NCBI RefSeq assembly: GCF_025362435.1
Contig: NZ_JANYGL010000011.1
Span: 1-42,580, forward strand
Direction: 5' to 3'
Source: Polymorphobacter sp.
Lineage (GTDB): Bacteria; Pseudomonadota; Alphaproteobacteria; Sphingomonadales; Sphingomonadaceae
DNA length: 42,580 bases
Shown piece after piece: positions 1 to 8,757 of this stretch. Numbering within the stretch: position 1 is the stretch's first letter; the number at the start of each line of letters is the position of its first letter. Made by a program: the position numbers and the translations under genes. Below the pieces are notes generated by a model, which had not been told where the DNA came from, ran no database searches, and saw only the letters and a program-made list of their open reading frames with translations.

Positions 1-10
1 AGCCAGCGAA

Positions 11-38
11 GGGGGAGCGACTCGGGCATCGCTCCCCC
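11..38. terminator. Hairpin downstream of katE
   Basis: A perfect 10-bp inverted repeat (11-20 with 29-38, 8-nt loop) lies just beyond the katE stop. Neither side has a T-run, so it is not a canonical intrinsic terminator. It may stabilise the katE 3' end or end transcription together with other factors. Confidence 0.5.
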
Positions 39-66
39 ATAGCAGGTTTAGAACGTATAGAGAACG

Positions 67-2229
67 CTAGTAGACCGTGCGAACACTCGGCTCGCGCGCC
101 CAGATCCGCCCGTTGGCCGCGGCGTCGACGAACATCGCCGCGTCGTTGCCCGAGAGCGCGACCGTGCCCGCGTCGGGGATGACACCCGCCATGTCGAGCA
201 GCGGCTGCGCCTCGGCCGAGTAGCCGATGACCTTGAGGTGGGCGAAGGCATCGTGGACCCACGACACTGCGGCTGCCTCACCGAGCAGCGCGCTGACACC
301 GTCAGCCGACACCGCCAGCGCGACCGCGTCGAACAGCACCGACGGTCCGCCGGCAAGCTGGTGATCGGCGACGAGCTTGCTGCCGTCGCTGAGGACCGCG
401 CCACCGACCTTGGGGGCGATGACCTCGACCTTGGCGCCGGCCGCCGATGCCGCCGAGACGATCGCCCCGACCAGCCCGACGTCGGCGCCGTCGGTCACGA
501 GCAGCCCGATCTTGCGGCCCATGATCGTCGCCACTGCGCGTGCGAGGATGCTGAGCGCGGGCGACGCCGGCAGGTCGGTGCGGGTCGGCAGCGCCTGCGG
601 GATGGGCGTGATCGGGTCGTCGAAGCCGAGACCGGCGGCGACGCGCTCACCGAGTTCGGGGTCGATGTTGGCGAGGTGACCGAGCATCGCCTCGCGGACG
701 ACCATTGCGTCGACCTTGCTCAGCTCGAAGATCAGCGCGGCGACGATGTGGTCCTGCTCGGGCTCGGTCTGGCTGATGAAGAACTGCCGCGCCTGGCTGT
801 AGTGATCGGCGAAAGTCTCCGACCGCTCACGCACCTTGACCGCCTCGATCGGCGCCGGGAAGCTGCGGAAGCCGCGCACCGCATCCTCGCGCGGGCCCTT
901 CGGCGCGAGCAGGCTCGGCGTGTAGGTGACGCGCTCGGGCTGGAGCGAGTGCTGCATGTGGCCGTCGCGCTGCATGTTGGCAAACGGGCACTTCGGCGCA
1001 TTGATCGGCAGCTGCGTGAAGTTGACCGAACCGAGGCGGCTGAGCTGCGTGTCGAGGTACGAGAAGTTGCGCCCGTGGAGCAGCGGATCGTCGGAGAAGT
1101 CGATGCCGGGAAGGATGTTCTGGGTGCAGAACGCGACCTGCTCGGTCTCCGAAAAGACGTTCGTCGGGTTACGGTTGAGCGTCATCGTGCCGACGTTGCG
1201 GACGGGGATGATCTCCTCCGGGATGACCTTGGTCGCGTCGAGGTGGTCGAAGTCGAAGCTCGCGGCTTCCTCCTCGGTGAACAGCTGGACGCCGAGGTCC
1301 CACTGCGGGAAGTCGCCCATCTCGATCGCATTGTACAGGTCGCGGCGGTGGAAGTCGGGATCGGCGCCGTTGATCTTGACTGCCTCGTCCCAGATGACCG
1401 ACTGCATCCCCTGCTTCGGGGTCCAGTGGAACTTGACGAAGTTCGACTTGCCCTCGGCGTTGACCAGCCGGAAGGTGTGGACGCCGAAGCCCTGCATCGT
1501 CCGTACCGAGCGCGGCAGGGTGCGGTCCGACATCTGCCACATTACCATGTGCATCGCCTCGGGCGAGCAGGCGATCCAGTCCCAGAAAGTGTCGTGCGCC
1601 GACTGCGCCTGCGGGAAGCCGCGATCGGGCTCCTCCTTGACGGCGTGAACGAGGTCGGGGAACTTGATCGCGTCCTGGATGAAGAACACCGGGATGTTGT
1701 TGCCGACGATGTCCCAGTTACCCTCGGTGGTGTAGAACTTGACCGCAAAGCCGCGCACATCGCGGGCGAGATCGAACGAGCCGCGGTTGCCGGCGACGGT
1801 CGAGAAGCGGACGAACACCGGGGTTTCGAGCGCGGTGTCGGACAGCACGGCGGCGGTGGTGAAGTCGGCGAGGCTGTCGCTCAGGCGGAAGACGCCATGC
1901 GCGGCGAGACCGCGAGCGTGGACGACGCGCTCCGGGATACGTTCATGGTCGAAATGGTGGATCTTCTCGCGCAGGGCGAAGTCCTCGAGCAGCGTCGGGC
2001 CGCGCGGTCCAGCCTTAAGCGAGTTGAAGTCGTCGCTGATCGCGATGCCGTTGTTCGTCGTCATCCGCTCGGCGTCGGCGGCCATGCGCTGGTGTAGTTC
2101 GCCGCCTTCGCCCGGGGTCAGGCCGGCAGCGGCGAAGGCCACCCCGGCGGCGCGAGCTCCCGCCATAGGATCGGCTAGTGTCTTTGCGGTCGCGTCTTTG
2201 GCTGTCGCCTGCTTCGTCGTCGTGGCCAT
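67..2229 (-). CDS. katE: Large-subunit (HPII-type) catalase
   Basis: Haem catalase that breaks hydrogen peroxide down to water and oxygen in the cytoplasm. The 720-residue length and a C-terminal flavodoxin/DJ-1-like domain (about residues 570-720) mark the large clade-2 family of E. coli HPII. Active-site residues are visible: distal His104 (VVHARG), Asn177 (IVGNNIP) and proximal haem ligand Tyr391 ([13 protein letters not shown]), each offset by 24 from HPII numbering. I chose the ATG at 2229 ([11 protein letters not shown]) because GGGAG lies upstream; the frame stays open to 2454, but that extension is low-complexity and not catalase-like. A GGAAC at 2278-2282 on this strand resembles the -35 of an EcfG-type stress sigma factor, but I see no good -10, so that regulation is unproven. 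Confidence 0.97.
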   Translation of the reverse strand: MATTTKQATAKDATAKTLADPMAGARAAGVAFAAAGLTPGEGGELHQRMAADAERMTTNNGIAISDDFNSLKAGPRGPTLLEDFALREKIHHFDHERIPERVVHARGLAAHGVFRLSDSLADFTTAAVLSDTALETPVFVRFSTVAGNRGSFDLARDVRGFAVKFYTTEGNWDIVGNNIPVFFIQDAIKFPDLVHAVKEEPDRGFPQAQSAHDTFWDWIACSPEAMHMVMWQMSDRTLPRSVRTMQGFGVHTFRLVNAEGKSNFVKFHWTPKQGMQSVIWDEAVKINGADPDFHRRDLYNAIEMGDFPQWDLGVQLFTEEEAASFDFDHLDATKVIPEEIIPVRNVGTMTLNRNPTNVFSETEQVAFCTQNILPGIDFSDDPLLHGRNFSYLDTQLSRLGSVNFTQLPINAPKCPFANMQRDGHMQHSLQPERVTYTPSLLAPKGPREDAVRGFRSFPAPIEAVKVRERSETFADHYSQARQFFISQTEPEQDHIVAALIFELSKVDAMVVREAMLGHLANIDPELGERVAAGLGFDDPITPIPQALPTRTDLPASPALSILARAVATIMGRKIGLLVTDGADVGLVGAIVSAASAAGAKVEVIAPKVGGAVLSDGSKLVADHQLAGGPSVLFDAVALAVSADGVSALLGEAAAVSWVHDAFAHLKVIGYSAEAQPLLDMAGVIPDAGTVALSGNDAAMFVDAAANGRIWAREPSVRTVY

Positions 2230-2330
2230 GTTCTGTCTCCCGGGGGTCGGGAGGCTCAATAGCCAGCGGCGCGCGTCGTTCCGTTGACGGCGGCGCGTAA
2301 CGGACAAACCAGCGCGGTAGCCGTGCTGCG

Positions 2331-2678
2331 CTAGTGGCCGTTGATTTCGAATTCGGCGTCGAGCTTGGCGGCGTCGACTATATGGCGGCGGCAGGTCCGC
2401 GCCGTCATCTTGGTCTGCAGGTCGACGACGCCGACCCCGGCCCCGTTGCCGCATTTCTGGTCGGCGCGGGCGTTGGCGTGACGGATTGCCGCAAGCATCC
2501 GCGGATCGTTTTCAAGCTCAGCGGCGCTCAGCTTCGCCGGCGCAGCCGTGGGGACGTCGGCAGCGGGAGGAGCCGCAGGAGAAGCGGGGGCCGGTGGCAC
2601 CGGGTTGGCCTGCACAGCGAATGCCGCTGCCGGGGCGAAAGCTGCCAGCGCAGCCAGAACGAGCGCGAGTTTGGTCAT
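2331..2678 (-). CDS. Small secreted protein, unknown function
   Basis: A 115-residue protein with a clear Sec signal peptide (about residues 1-21, ending AAAFA) followed by a Pro/Ala-rich linker to about residue 48. The mature C-terminal part contains two cysteines (QKCGNG and RTCRRH) that could form a disulfide. Spacing around them is faintly like UrcA-type proteins, but the match is too weak to assign. AAGGGGA sits just upstream of the ATG. It follows the divergent transporter promoter region and reads toward katE, 101 bp away, so co-transcription with katE is possible but not shown. Confidence 0.75.
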   Translation of the reverse strand: MTKLALVLAALAAFAPAAAFAVQANPVPPAPASPAAPPAADVPTAAPAKLSAAELENDPRMLAAIRHANARADQKCGNGAGVGVVDLQTKMTARTCRRHIVDAAKLDAEFEINGH

Positions 2679-2736
2679 TCAGGGTCCCCTTGTCCGCGCC
2701 CGATTATCCAGGTCGCGTTTACCGAGTATGCACGAC

Positions 2737-2754
2737 TTTTGCTGCACCGCAACA
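2737..2754. promoter_or_regulatory. Inverted-repeat operator candidate
   Basis: TTGC-TGCACC-GCAA (2739-2752) is a palindromic element between two divergent genes. Alphaproteobacterial phasin genes often carry TGC/GCA-rich boxes of this kind, recognised by PhaR, but that link is memory-based inference. On the minus strand it overlaps a poor TTGCGG/ATACTC promoter-like pair that could serve the secreted-protein gene. Confidence 0.3.
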
Positions 2755-2814
2755 TCTTCGCCCGCGTAACAAACTCCTGTTCTATCCGTCGCTGGTTTGC
2801 GTAAGATTGCAACC

Positions 2815-3576
2815 ATGACAGTTGCCGTCCCACCATCGACCATCGGACCCGCAGTGATCGTGGCGGTCGACGCGGGTGCGATCGCTGGGCGGCAGCTGCG
2901 CTACTACGACTTCGCAATGGCGGCGTTCGTCGTCATCCTCGTCTGCTCGAACCTGATCGGCGCGGGCAAGCCGGCAATGGTGACGCTGCCGCTCGTCGGC
3001 GTCGTCCATTTCGGCGCGGGCATATTATTCTTCCCGCTGAGCTACGTCCTCGGCGACATCCTCGCCGAGGTCTACGGCTTCGCCCGCGCGCGGCGCTGCG
3101 TCTGGGCGGGCTTCGGCGCGTCGCTGTTCGCCGCGGGCATGAGCTGGGTCGTCGTCGCCTTGCCCCCTGCGACCGACTGGAGCGGACAGGCGGCGCTGGC
3201 GACGGTGTTCGGGCAGGTGCCGCGGATCTTTCTCGCCTCGATCACCGCCTTCTGGGCGGGTGAGATCGTCAACGCGGCGGTGCTGTCGCGGATGAAGGTG
3301 TTGACCGGCGGGCGCTGGCTATGGACGCGGACGATCGGCTCGACGGTCGCGGGGCAAGGCGTCGACAGCCTGATCTTCTACCCGCTCGCCTTCCTCGGCG
3401 TCTGGGAGACGAGCCTCGTCATCGAGGTGCTGGTCACCAACTATCTGCTCAAGGTCGGCTGGGAGGTGATCCTGACCCCGGTCACCTACCGCGTCGTCGC
3501 GCTGTTCAAGGCGGCCGAGGGGATCGACGTGTTCGACCGCGGCACCAACTTCACCCCGTTCACGACGCGGGTGTAA
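2815..3576 (+). CDS. VUT/YhhQ-family queuosine precursor transporter
   Basis: Polytopic inner-membrane protein of the YhhQ/VUT family, whose characterised members import queuosine precursors (preQ0/preQ1) for tRNA modification. Family features visible: FPLSYVLGDILAEVYGF near residue 70 followed by the RRCVWAGF loop, a conserved AGEIVNA helix, and a final segment LLKVGWEVILTPVTYRVV; about six membrane helices in 253 residues. I chose ATG 2815; an in-frame TTG at 2797 would add six residues. Seventeen bases after its stop the DUF4337 gene begins, so the two probably form an operon. I saw no preQ1 riboswitch consensus upstream. Substrate is inferred from family only. Confidence 0.85.
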   Translation: MTVAVPPSTIGPAVIVAVDAGAIAGRQLRYYDFAMAAFVVILVCSNLIGAGKPAMVTLPLVGVVHFGAGILFFPLSYVLGDILAEVYGFARARRCVWAGFGASLFAAGMSWVVVALPPATDWSGQAALATVFGQVPRIFLASITAFWAGEIVNAAVLSRMKVLTGGRWLWTRTIGSTVAGQGVDSLIFYPLAFLGVWETSLVIEVLVTNYLLKVGWEVILTPVTYRVVALFKAAEGIDVFDRGTNFTPFTTRV

Positions 3577-3593
3577 CGACCAAGGATCTGACG

Positions 3594-4151
3594 ATGGAAG
3601 CCGACGACCTCCCCGCCGAAGGAGCGAACAAGCGATTGAACCGAATGGTCGCGGTGACCGTGGTGTTGCTGTCGGTGTGCCTCGGCCTGTGCAACATCAA
3701 GGACGGCAACATCGTCCAGGCGATGACCCAGTCGAAGGCCGACGCGGTCGACACCTGGGGTGAATACCAGGCGACGCGGACCAAGCTCCATATCGACGAG
3801 ACCGCGGCGGCCCAGCTTGGCCTCCTCGCTAAGGGCCCCGAGGTAAGCGCGCAGCAGGCGGTGCTCGCTGCCGAGATCGCCAAGTACAAGGCCGAAACCC
3901 CCGCGCTCCAGACCAAGGCGAAGGCGTTCGAGGCCAACTACGACGCGCTCAACGTCCACGACGATCAGTTCGATGCCGCCGACGCGCTAATGTCGATCGG
4001 GGTTTCGGCGGCGGCGGTATCGGCGGTCGTCGAGACCTTCGCCGTTCTCGCGGTGGCGTGGGCGTTCGGCGGCTTCGGCATCATCATGGGGCTCGCGGGC
4101 TTTCTCGGCTGGGCGATCCACCCCGCGTTCGTTGCCAGCTTCCTAGGCTAG
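3594..4151 (+). CDS. DUF4337 family membrane protein
   Basis: A 185-residue protein matching the DUF4337 pattern as I remember it: an N-terminal helix ([24 protein letters not shown]), a soluble alpha-helical middle containing [14 protein letters not shown] and a likely coiled coil (about 70-115), the motif [16 protein letters not shown], and two C-terminal membrane helices ending [10 protein letters not shown]. No biochemical function is established for the family. AAGGA lies 7 nt before the ATG. It follows the transporter by 17 bp. Its 3' end overlaps the 3' end of convergent purQ by 9 bp. Confidence 0.88.
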   Translation: MEADDLPAEGANKRLNRMVAVTVVLLSVCLGLCNIKDGNIVQAMTQSKADAVDTWGEYQATRTKLHIDETAAAQLGLLAKGPEVSAQQAVLAAEIAKYKAETPALQTKAKAFEANYDALNVHDDQFDAADALMSIGVSAAAVSAVVETFAVLAVAWAFGGFGIIMGLAGFLGWAIHPAFVASFLG

Positions 4152-4808
4152 GGCGGCCATCAGCCCTTCGAACAGCCGTCGTCCGTCGGTGCCGCCCTGC
4201 GCCGTGTCGATCAGGCGTTCGGGGTGGGGCATCATGCCGAGAACGTTGCCGGCGTCGTTGACGATCCCGGCGATGTCGCGGGCGCTGCCGTTGACCGGCT
4301 CGGCGTAGCGGAAGACGACGCGGCCCTCGCCCTCGAGGCGGTCGAGCGTGGCGTCGTCGGCGGCGTAGTTGCCGTCGTGGTGCGCGACCGGAATGCGGAT
4401 CGTCTCGCCGGCGTCGTAGCGCGCGCTGAACGCCGTCTGGCTGTTCGCCACCGACAGCGCGACGTCGCGGCAGACGAAGTCGAGGCCGGCATTGCGCATC
4501 AAGGCACCCGGCAGGAGCCCCGTCTCGGTCAAGACCTGGAAACCGTTGCAGACCCCAAGGATCGCGCGCCCATCGTTCGCCGCCGCGACCACCGCTGCCA
4601 TGATCGGCGAGCGCGCCGCCATCGCGCCGGAGCGCAGGTAATCGCCGTAGCTGAACCCGCCGGGGAGTGCGATCAGGTCGAGGCCGTCGGGAAGTTCGGT
4701 ATCGCGATGCCACACCATCGCCGGGGCGGTGCCGGTGATTTCGTGGAGCGCGACGGCAAGGTCGCGGTCGCAGTTCGAGCCGGGAAAGACGATGACGGCG
4801 GTCTTCAT
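4143..4808 (-). CDS. purQ: Phosphoribosylformylglycinamidine synthase subunit PurQ
   Basis: Glutaminase subunit of the three-part FGAM synthase (PurL/PurQ/PurS). It hydrolyses glutamine and channels ammonia to PurL in step 4 of purine synthesis. The class I glutamine amidotransferase triad is visible: Cys87 in ILGVCNGFQ, His195 and Glu197 in MMPHPER; the AHHDGNY motif at 142-148 is typical of PurQ. It is 221 residues, normal for the stand-alone subunit. The start at 4808 ([16 protein letters not shown]) is fixed by homology; longer in-frame extension is spurious. It is the third gene of purC-purS-purQ, 25 bp after purS. purL is not in the window. Confidence 0.97.
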   Translation of the reverse strand: MKTAVIVFPGSNCDRDLAVALHEITGTAPAMVWHRDTELPDGLDLIALPGGFSYGDYLRSGAMAARSPIMAAVVAAANDGRAILGVCNGFQVLTETGLLPGALMRNAGLDFVCRDVALSVANSQTAFSARYDAGETIRIPVAHHDGNYAADDATLDRLEGEGRVVFRYAEPVNGSARDIAGIVNDAGNVLGMMPHPERLIDTAQGGTDGRRLFEGLMAALA

Positions 4809-4833
4809 CGGGCGACCCCTGGCGACGGCGCCA

Positions 4834-5064
4834 TCACGCGAGTTCAATCCGGTAGTTCTCGATCACCGGGTTGGCGAGCAGCGCCTTGCACATCGCCTCG
4901 ACGTCGGCAGCGGTCGTGCCGTCGGCGAGGTCGAGTTCGATCAGCTTGCCCTGCCGGACCTCGTTGACGCCGGCGAAGCCGAGCCCCGCGAGCGCGTTGC
5001 CGATCGCTCGCCCTTGCGGGTCGAGGACGCCGGATTTGAGGGTGACGATGACACGGGCTTTCAT
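4834..5064 (-). CDS. purS: Phosphoribosylformylglycinamidine synthase subunit PurS
   Basis: The small (76-residue) structural subunit that bridges PurL and PurQ in the FGAM synthase complex. The sequence begins [18 protein letters not shown] and carries the family motif [12 protein letters not shown] near residues 33-44, with a beta-alpha-beta pattern and the ending [12 protein letters not shown]. The ATG at 5064 matches the family start; an upstream in-frame extension is not PurS-like. It lies between purC and purQ on the same strand. Confidence 0.96.
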   Translation of the reverse strand: MKARVIVTLKSGVLDPQGRAIGNALAGLGFAGVNEVRQGKLIELDLADGTTAADVEAMCKALLANPVIENYRIELA

Positions 5065-5146
5065 GGTGCGCGGTCTAGTCGCCGTCACGGCTTCGGGCAA
5101 GTCGAACCGCATCGCCGGCGATGCGGCGAGACTGGGAGGCGCGGGA

Positions 5147-5926
5147 CTACTTGCCCCGCGCCTTGCGATGCTCGTCGAGGTCGAGAACGGTCGACACCGC
5201 GCCGTCGGGAAGCAGGCCGAGCCGCCGCGCGACCTCGGTGTACGCCTCGACTTCGCCGCCGAGATCGAGGCGGAAGCGGTCCTTGTCCATCTTGTCGTTG
5301 GTCTTCATGTCCCACAGGCGGCAGCCGTCGGGGCTGATCTCATCGGCGAGGATGATGCGGCTGAACTCGTTGTCGAACAGGCGGCCGAATTCGAGCTTGA
5401 AGTCGACCAGCCGGATGCCGACGCCGGCGAACAGCCCCGCCATGAAGTCGTTGATGCGAATCGCCATGTCGGCGATGTCGTGCATCTCGTCCTGGCTCGC
5501 CCAGCCGAACGCCGAAATATGCTCGTCGGTGATCAGCGGATCGCCGAGCGCGTCGTCCTTGTAATAATATTCGATGATCGTCCGCGGCAGCGCGGTGCCG
5601 TCCTCGAGCCCGAAGCGCTTGGCGAGACTGCCGGCGACGACGTTCCTCACGACGACCTCGATCGGCACGATCTCGACCTGGCGAACGAGCTGCTCGCGCA
5701 TGTTCAACCGGCGGATGAAGTGCGTCGGGATGCCGATCGTCGCGAGCATCGTGAACAGATGCTCGGAAATGCGGTTGTTGAGCACGCCCTTGCCGCTGAT
5801 CGTGCCCTTCTTCTGGGCGTTGAACGCGGTCGCATCATCCTTGAAATACTGGATGATCGTCCCCGGCTCGGGACCCTCGTAAAGGATCTTGGCCTTGCCT
5901 TCGTAGATCTGGCGGCGGCGGGACAT
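5147..5926 (-). CDS. purC: SAICAR synthetase
   Basis: Phosphoribosylaminoimidazole-succinocarboxamide synthase, which joins aspartate to CAIR with ATP in purine biosynthesis. Recognisable features: [15 protein letters not shown] at the N-terminus (ATP-binding hairpin), [14 protein letters not shown], the [11 protein letters not shown] strand, and [10 protein letters not shown] with [12 protein letters not shown] in the substrate-binding region. At 259 residues it has the normal length. GAGGAGG precedes the ATG at 5926. It is first in purC-purS-purQ, divergent from the zeta-inhibitor/bolA operon across about 225 bp that must hold both promoters. Confidence 0.97.
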   Translation of the reverse strand: MSRRRQIYEGKAKILYEGPEPGTIIQYFKDDATAFNAQKKGTISGKGVLNNRISEHLFTMLATIGIPTHFIRRLNMREQLVRQVEIVPIEVVVRNVVAGSLAKRFGLEDGTALPRTIIEYYYKDDALGDPLITDEHISAFGWASQDEMHDIADMAIRINDFMAGLFAGVGIRLVDFKLEFGRLFDNEFSRIILADEISPDGCRLWDMKTNDKMDKDRFRLDLGGEVEAYTEVARRLGLLPDGAVSTVLDLDEHRKARGK

Positions 5927-5992
5927 GGGCGTCGTCCTCCTCGGTCGTCTTCCGGACACGCGCGCCGCTGCCCGCATCCGTGGAAAGAAAGC

Positions 5993-6026
5993 GCCCCGGC
6001 GCGGGCTGTACGCGCGCGGCCGGGGC
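5993..6026. repeat. GC-rich inverted repeat in a divergent promoter region
   Basis: GCCCCGGC (5993-6000) and GCCGGGGC (6019-6026) form a perfect 8-bp inverted repeat with an 18-nt spacer, between divergent purC and the zeta-inhibitor gene. It could be an operator or a leader hairpin of purC; nothing identifies a regulator. The remaining bases of this gap show no further feature. Confidence 0.35.
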
Positions 6027-6151
6027 TGGATAAGCGATATAGCGCGGCGGGGGGCGGCTGACAATGAGGCGGGGTCCGGCGATCGCGAGTTGAACGCGTG
6101 ACGCTGCATCTCTATCTGTGGATTTAGGCAAGGAAGGACACACGCCCCGCC

Positions 6152-6475
6152 ATGACGACATTCGACGAGCGCGAAGCGGGCTTCGAAGCCAAGTTCACCC
6201 ATGATGCCGACGTCGAGTTCCGCATCGTCGCGCGCGCCAACAAGCTGCTGGGCACGTGGGCGGCGGGCAAGCTCGGGATGACCCCCGAGGCAAGCGAGGA
6301 TTATGCCCGCACCGTGGTCCACGCCGAATTCGAGAAGGCCGGTCACCAGGGCGTGTTCGACAAGATCTTCAGCGATCTCGCCGTTCGTGGCATTGGCATC
6401 TCCGCCGCCGACGTCCGTGCGGCGATGGACGCGACGCAGGCGGAAGCGCGCCACCAGATCATGGACGTTGCCTGA
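6152..6475 (+). CDS. ATPase inhibitor subunit zeta (DUF1476)
   Basis: A 107-residue protein of the DUF1476 family, known from Paracoccus denitrificans as the zeta subunit that blocks reverse rotation of F1-ATPase. It begins [20 protein letters not shown], the inhibitory N-terminal stretch of the family, followed by the four-helix bundle containing [13 protein letters not shown] and EARHQIMD at the end. An AAGGAAGGA stretch lies upstream of the ATG. It is first of a tight rightward cluster with bolA and the CGFS glutaredoxin. Function is taken from the family. Confidence 0.93.
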   Translation: MTTFDEREAGFEAKFTHDADVEFRIVARANKLLGTWAAGKLGMTPEASEDYARTVVHAEFEKAGHQGVFDKIFSDLAVRGIGISAADVRAAMDATQAEARHQIMDVA

Positions 6476-6500
6476 TGGGCCCCGTGCGGAGCACAATCTA

Positions 6501-6749
6501 ATGGGTATGGCCGCCGCCGATATCGAGGCTGCGATCGTCGCCGCGATGCCCGACGCGCAGGTGACGATCACCGACCTTGCCGGTGACGGCGATCATTATC
6601 GCGCGCGCGTCGTCTCGGGCGCCTTCGCCGGACTGCCGCGCGTCCGCCAGCACCAGCTCGTCTACAATGCCCTTTGCGGCCGGATGGGGGGCGAACTCCA
6701 CGCGCTCCAGTTGACGACCGCCGCCCCCGTTCAGGAGACCATGTCATGA
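6501..6749 (+). CDS. bolA: BolA family protein
   Basis: An 82-residue BolA/IbaG-type protein. BolA proteins partner with monothiol CGFS glutaredoxins to bind a [2Fe-2S] cluster and take part in iron-sulfur trafficking and iron signalling. Visible: helix [37 protein letters not shown] and the conserved [25 protein letters not shown], which includes the loop and C-terminal His typical of the fold. Its TGA overlaps the glutaredoxin ATG (ATGA), so the two partners are translationally coupled. The start could also be the second ATG at 6507. Confidence 0.94.
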   Translation: MGMAAADIEAAIVAAMPDAQVTITDLAGDGDHYRARVVSGAFAGLPRVRQHQLVYNALCGRMGGELHALQLTTAAPVQETMS

Positions 6750-7075
6750 CCGATATCCATGCCAAGATCGGTGCGCTTGTCGGCGGCACCGACGTCGTGC
6801 TGTTTATGAAGGGGACCCCGCTGTTCCCGCAATGCGGCTTCTCGTCGAGCGCGATCGGCATCCTCGAGCGCCTCGGCGTCGACTACGAGACCGTCGACGT
6901 CCTCGCCGACCCTGAGGTCCGCTCGGGCATCAAGGCGTACAGCGACTGGCCGACCGTGCCGCAGCTTTACGTCAAGGGCGAGTTCGTCGGCGGCTCCGAC
7001 ATCATGATGGAGATGTTCCAGTCGGGCGAACTCGAGGCGCTGGTGACCGAAAAAGGCGTCGCCCGCGCCGCCTGA
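6746..7075 (+). CDS. grxD: Monothiol CGFS glutaredoxin (Grx4 type)
   Basis: A 109-residue monothiol glutaredoxin that carries a [2Fe-2S] cluster using its active-site cysteine and glutathione. Visible: KGTPLFPQCGFS with Cys30, the glutathione-binding WPTVPQLYVKGEFVGGSDIM, and the standard thioredoxin fold length. AGGAGA lies just upstream of the ATG. It overlaps bolA by 4 bp, matching the known BolA-Grx4 complex. Confidence 0.97.
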   Translation: MTDIHAKIGALVGGTDVVLFMKGTPLFPQCGFSSSAIGILERLGVDYETVDVLADPEVRSGIKAYSDWPTVPQLYVKGEFVGGSDIMMEMFQSGELEALVTEKGVARAA

Positions 7076-7124
7076 GCGCGCCGGTGATGTTGCGTAAAGT
7101 CCGTCACCGTTCCGGCGGCGGCGC

Positions 7125-7838
7125 ATGAGCTATCGCCTGTCGATTGCCGCGCTGTGGCGTGACACCTTCGCCACGGCGCGCGCGGGCATGGCGCTTTACT
7201 TGCCAGTCGCGGCCGCGTTCGTCCTGCTTCCCGGCGTCGCGATCGAGCTGTTTGGGCCGGCGCTGCCGAAGTCCCCGGCCGAACTGACGCCGAACCTCGT
7301 CTTCATCGCGCTGGTGCTGCCGTCGCTGATCGCGATCGTCGCGCAGGCGGCGATCATCCGGCTGGTGATCGACAAGGCGAGCGGGATCGACCGTTCGGTC
7401 GGCGAGGCATTGCTCGTCGCCCTGCGACTGTGGCCGCTGCTCGTCGTCGCGCTGCTGCTCGCGGCAGTGCCGATCGGCGCCGGGCTGCTGCTGTTCATCG
7501 TCCCGGGCCTGTACATGGCGGGGCGGCTGACATTGGCGATGCCGCTGGTGGTCGACGGGGTTGCCGCGCCGCTTGCGGCGGTCCGGCGGAGCTGGGAGCT
7601 GACCGAGAACAACGGCTGGCGGATCATCGCCTTCACGATCATGTGGGCGGCGTGGTTCCTCGCGCTGTCGACGATCGCTGCGATCATCGGCGGCGGCATC
7701 GCCACGGCGCTGACCGGACTCGGCGCGGGTGCCGCGGGTGCGGTGATCGCCAGCGTCCTCGGCGGGGTCGTCGGCGCGCTGTTCACGGTGTTCAACGCGG
7801 TTGGAATTGCCGTCGTCTACCTGCGGCTGCGGCGGTAG
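7125..7838 (+). CDS. Multi-pass membrane protein, unknown function
   Basis: A 237-residue protein with about six membrane helices, rich in Ala, Val, Leu and Ile. The pattern (N-terminal amphipathic segment, paired long helices, the middle motif FIVPGLYMAGRLTLAMPLVVD followed by AVRRSWELTENNGWRII) resembles the membrane domain of glycerophosphodiester phosphodiesterases and related YciC-like proteins; the RSWELTKGN-like motif is typical of that group. No catalytic domain is attached. It starts 49 bp after the glutaredoxin and may share its transcript. Function not assignable. Confidence 0.8.
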   Translation: MSYRLSIAALWRDTFATARAGMALYLPVAAAFVLLPGVAIELFGPALPKSPAELTPNLVFIALVLPSLIAIVAQAAIIRLVIDKASGIDRSVGEALLVALRLWPLLVVALLLAAVPIGAGLLLFIVPGLYMAGRLTLAMPLVVDGVAAPLAAVRRSWELTENNGWRIIAFTIMWAAWFLALSTIAAIIGGGIATALTGLGAGAAGAVIASVLGGVVGALFTVFNAVGIAVVYLRLRR

Positions 7839-7841
7839 CCG

Positions 7842-8699
7842 TCAGTCCCAGCGCGCGAGGGGCGGCAGGCTCATCAGGATCGCGTCGACGTTGCCGCCGG
7901 TCTTGAGGCCGAAGGTCGTGCCGCGGTCGTAGACGAGGTTGAATTCGGCATACAGGCCGCGGTAGCGCAGCTGGGCGATGCGCTCGGCCTCGGTGAACGG
8001 GTCGTGCATGTGCCGCCGGACTATCGCGGGGAATATGCCGAGGAGGGTCCGCCCGACGTCCTGGGTAAAAGCGAAGTTGGCGGCGAAATCACCTTCGAGA
8101 TGGTCGTAGAAGATGCCGCCGACGCCGCGATTGCGGTTGCGGTGGGGAACGTAGAAATACTCGTCGCACCAGCGGTCGAAGCGTTCGTAATAATCGCTGC
8201 CGTGACGGTCGCACGCAGCCTTGAACGCCGCCTTGAAGTCAGCGGTGTCGGCGGCGACTGGAAGCGCCGGGTTGAGGTCTGCGCCGCCGCCGAACCAGCG
8301 CTTGGTCGTGACGAGGAAGCGCGTGTTCATGTGGACCGCGGGGACGTGCGGGTTCGCCATGTGCGCGACGAGGCTGATGCCGGTGGCGAAGAAGCGCGGA
8401 TCGGCGCTGGCGCCGTTGATCGACTTGGCGAATTCGGGGGCGAACTCGCCGAATACCGTCGAGGTGTTGACTCCGACCTTCTCGAACACCCGGCCCTTCA
8501 TCACCGACATGACGCCGCCGCCACCGGGGGCGCCGGTCGCGTCGGGACGCTCCCATGCGGTCCGCTCGAAGCGCCCGGCGGGAGCGTCGCCCTCCCCCTC
8601 GTCCTCGAGGGTTTCGAAGGCGGCGCAGAGCTGGTCGCGGAGGCTTTGGAACCACGCCTGCGCGGCAAGCTGTTCGTCGTCGAGGGTGTATTCGGTCAC
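7842..8699 (-). CDS. hemF: Oxygen-dependent coproporphyrinogen III oxidase
   Basis: Aerobic HemF converts coproporphyrinogen III to protoporphyrinogen IX in haem synthesis. The 285-residue sequence has the family landmarks: [67 protein letters not shown] and the C-terminal [24 protein letters not shown]. Start codon is GTG at 8699. It lies 58 bp downstream of hppA on the same strand and could be co-transcribed. It ends convergently with the membrane-protein gene, 3 bp apart. A haem supply gene fits the nearby haem catalase only loosely. Confidence 0.97.
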   Translation of the reverse strand: MTEYTLDDEQLAAQAWFQSLRDQLCAAFETLEDEGEGDAPAGRFERTAWERPDATGAPGGGGVMSVMKGRVFEKVGVNTSTVFGEFAPEFAKSINGASADPRFFATGISLVAHMANPHVPAVHMNTRFLVTTKRWFGGGADLNPALPVAADTADFKAAFKAACDRHGSDYYERFDRWCDEYFYVPHRNRNRGVGGIFYDHLEGDFAANFAFTQDVGRTLLGIFPAIVRRHMHDPFTEAERIAQLRYRGLYAEFNLVYDRGTTFGLKTGGNVDAILMSLPPLARWD

Positions 8700-8757
8700 G
8701 GGCTCTCCGTCGTTGGTGCCGACGGGACTATCCTAACCACCGCGCCCGCGAAAGCGG

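Noticed and set aside
238-2097. Long open frame opposite katE, and similar ones at 4871-6061, 8764-10680, 13136-15055, 34966-37224 and 38576-40756
   Set aside because: They lie antisense to genes with clear family motifs, are rich in Arg, Asp, Val and Ala and lack recognisable domains. High GC with strong third-position bias creates such frames.
2256-2282. EcfG-type promoter for katE
   Set aside because: A GGAAC is present but the expected GTT-containing -10 at 16-17 nt is missing (TATT instead).
2230-2454. N-terminal extension of katE
   Set aside because: The extra 75 residues are Arg-rich and unlike catalases; a good ribosome-binding site lies before the inner ATG.
2679-2814. preQ1 riboswitch upstream of the queuosine precursor transporter
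   Set aside because: No preQ1-I or preQ1-II core sequence seen; the region holds an inverted repeat instead.
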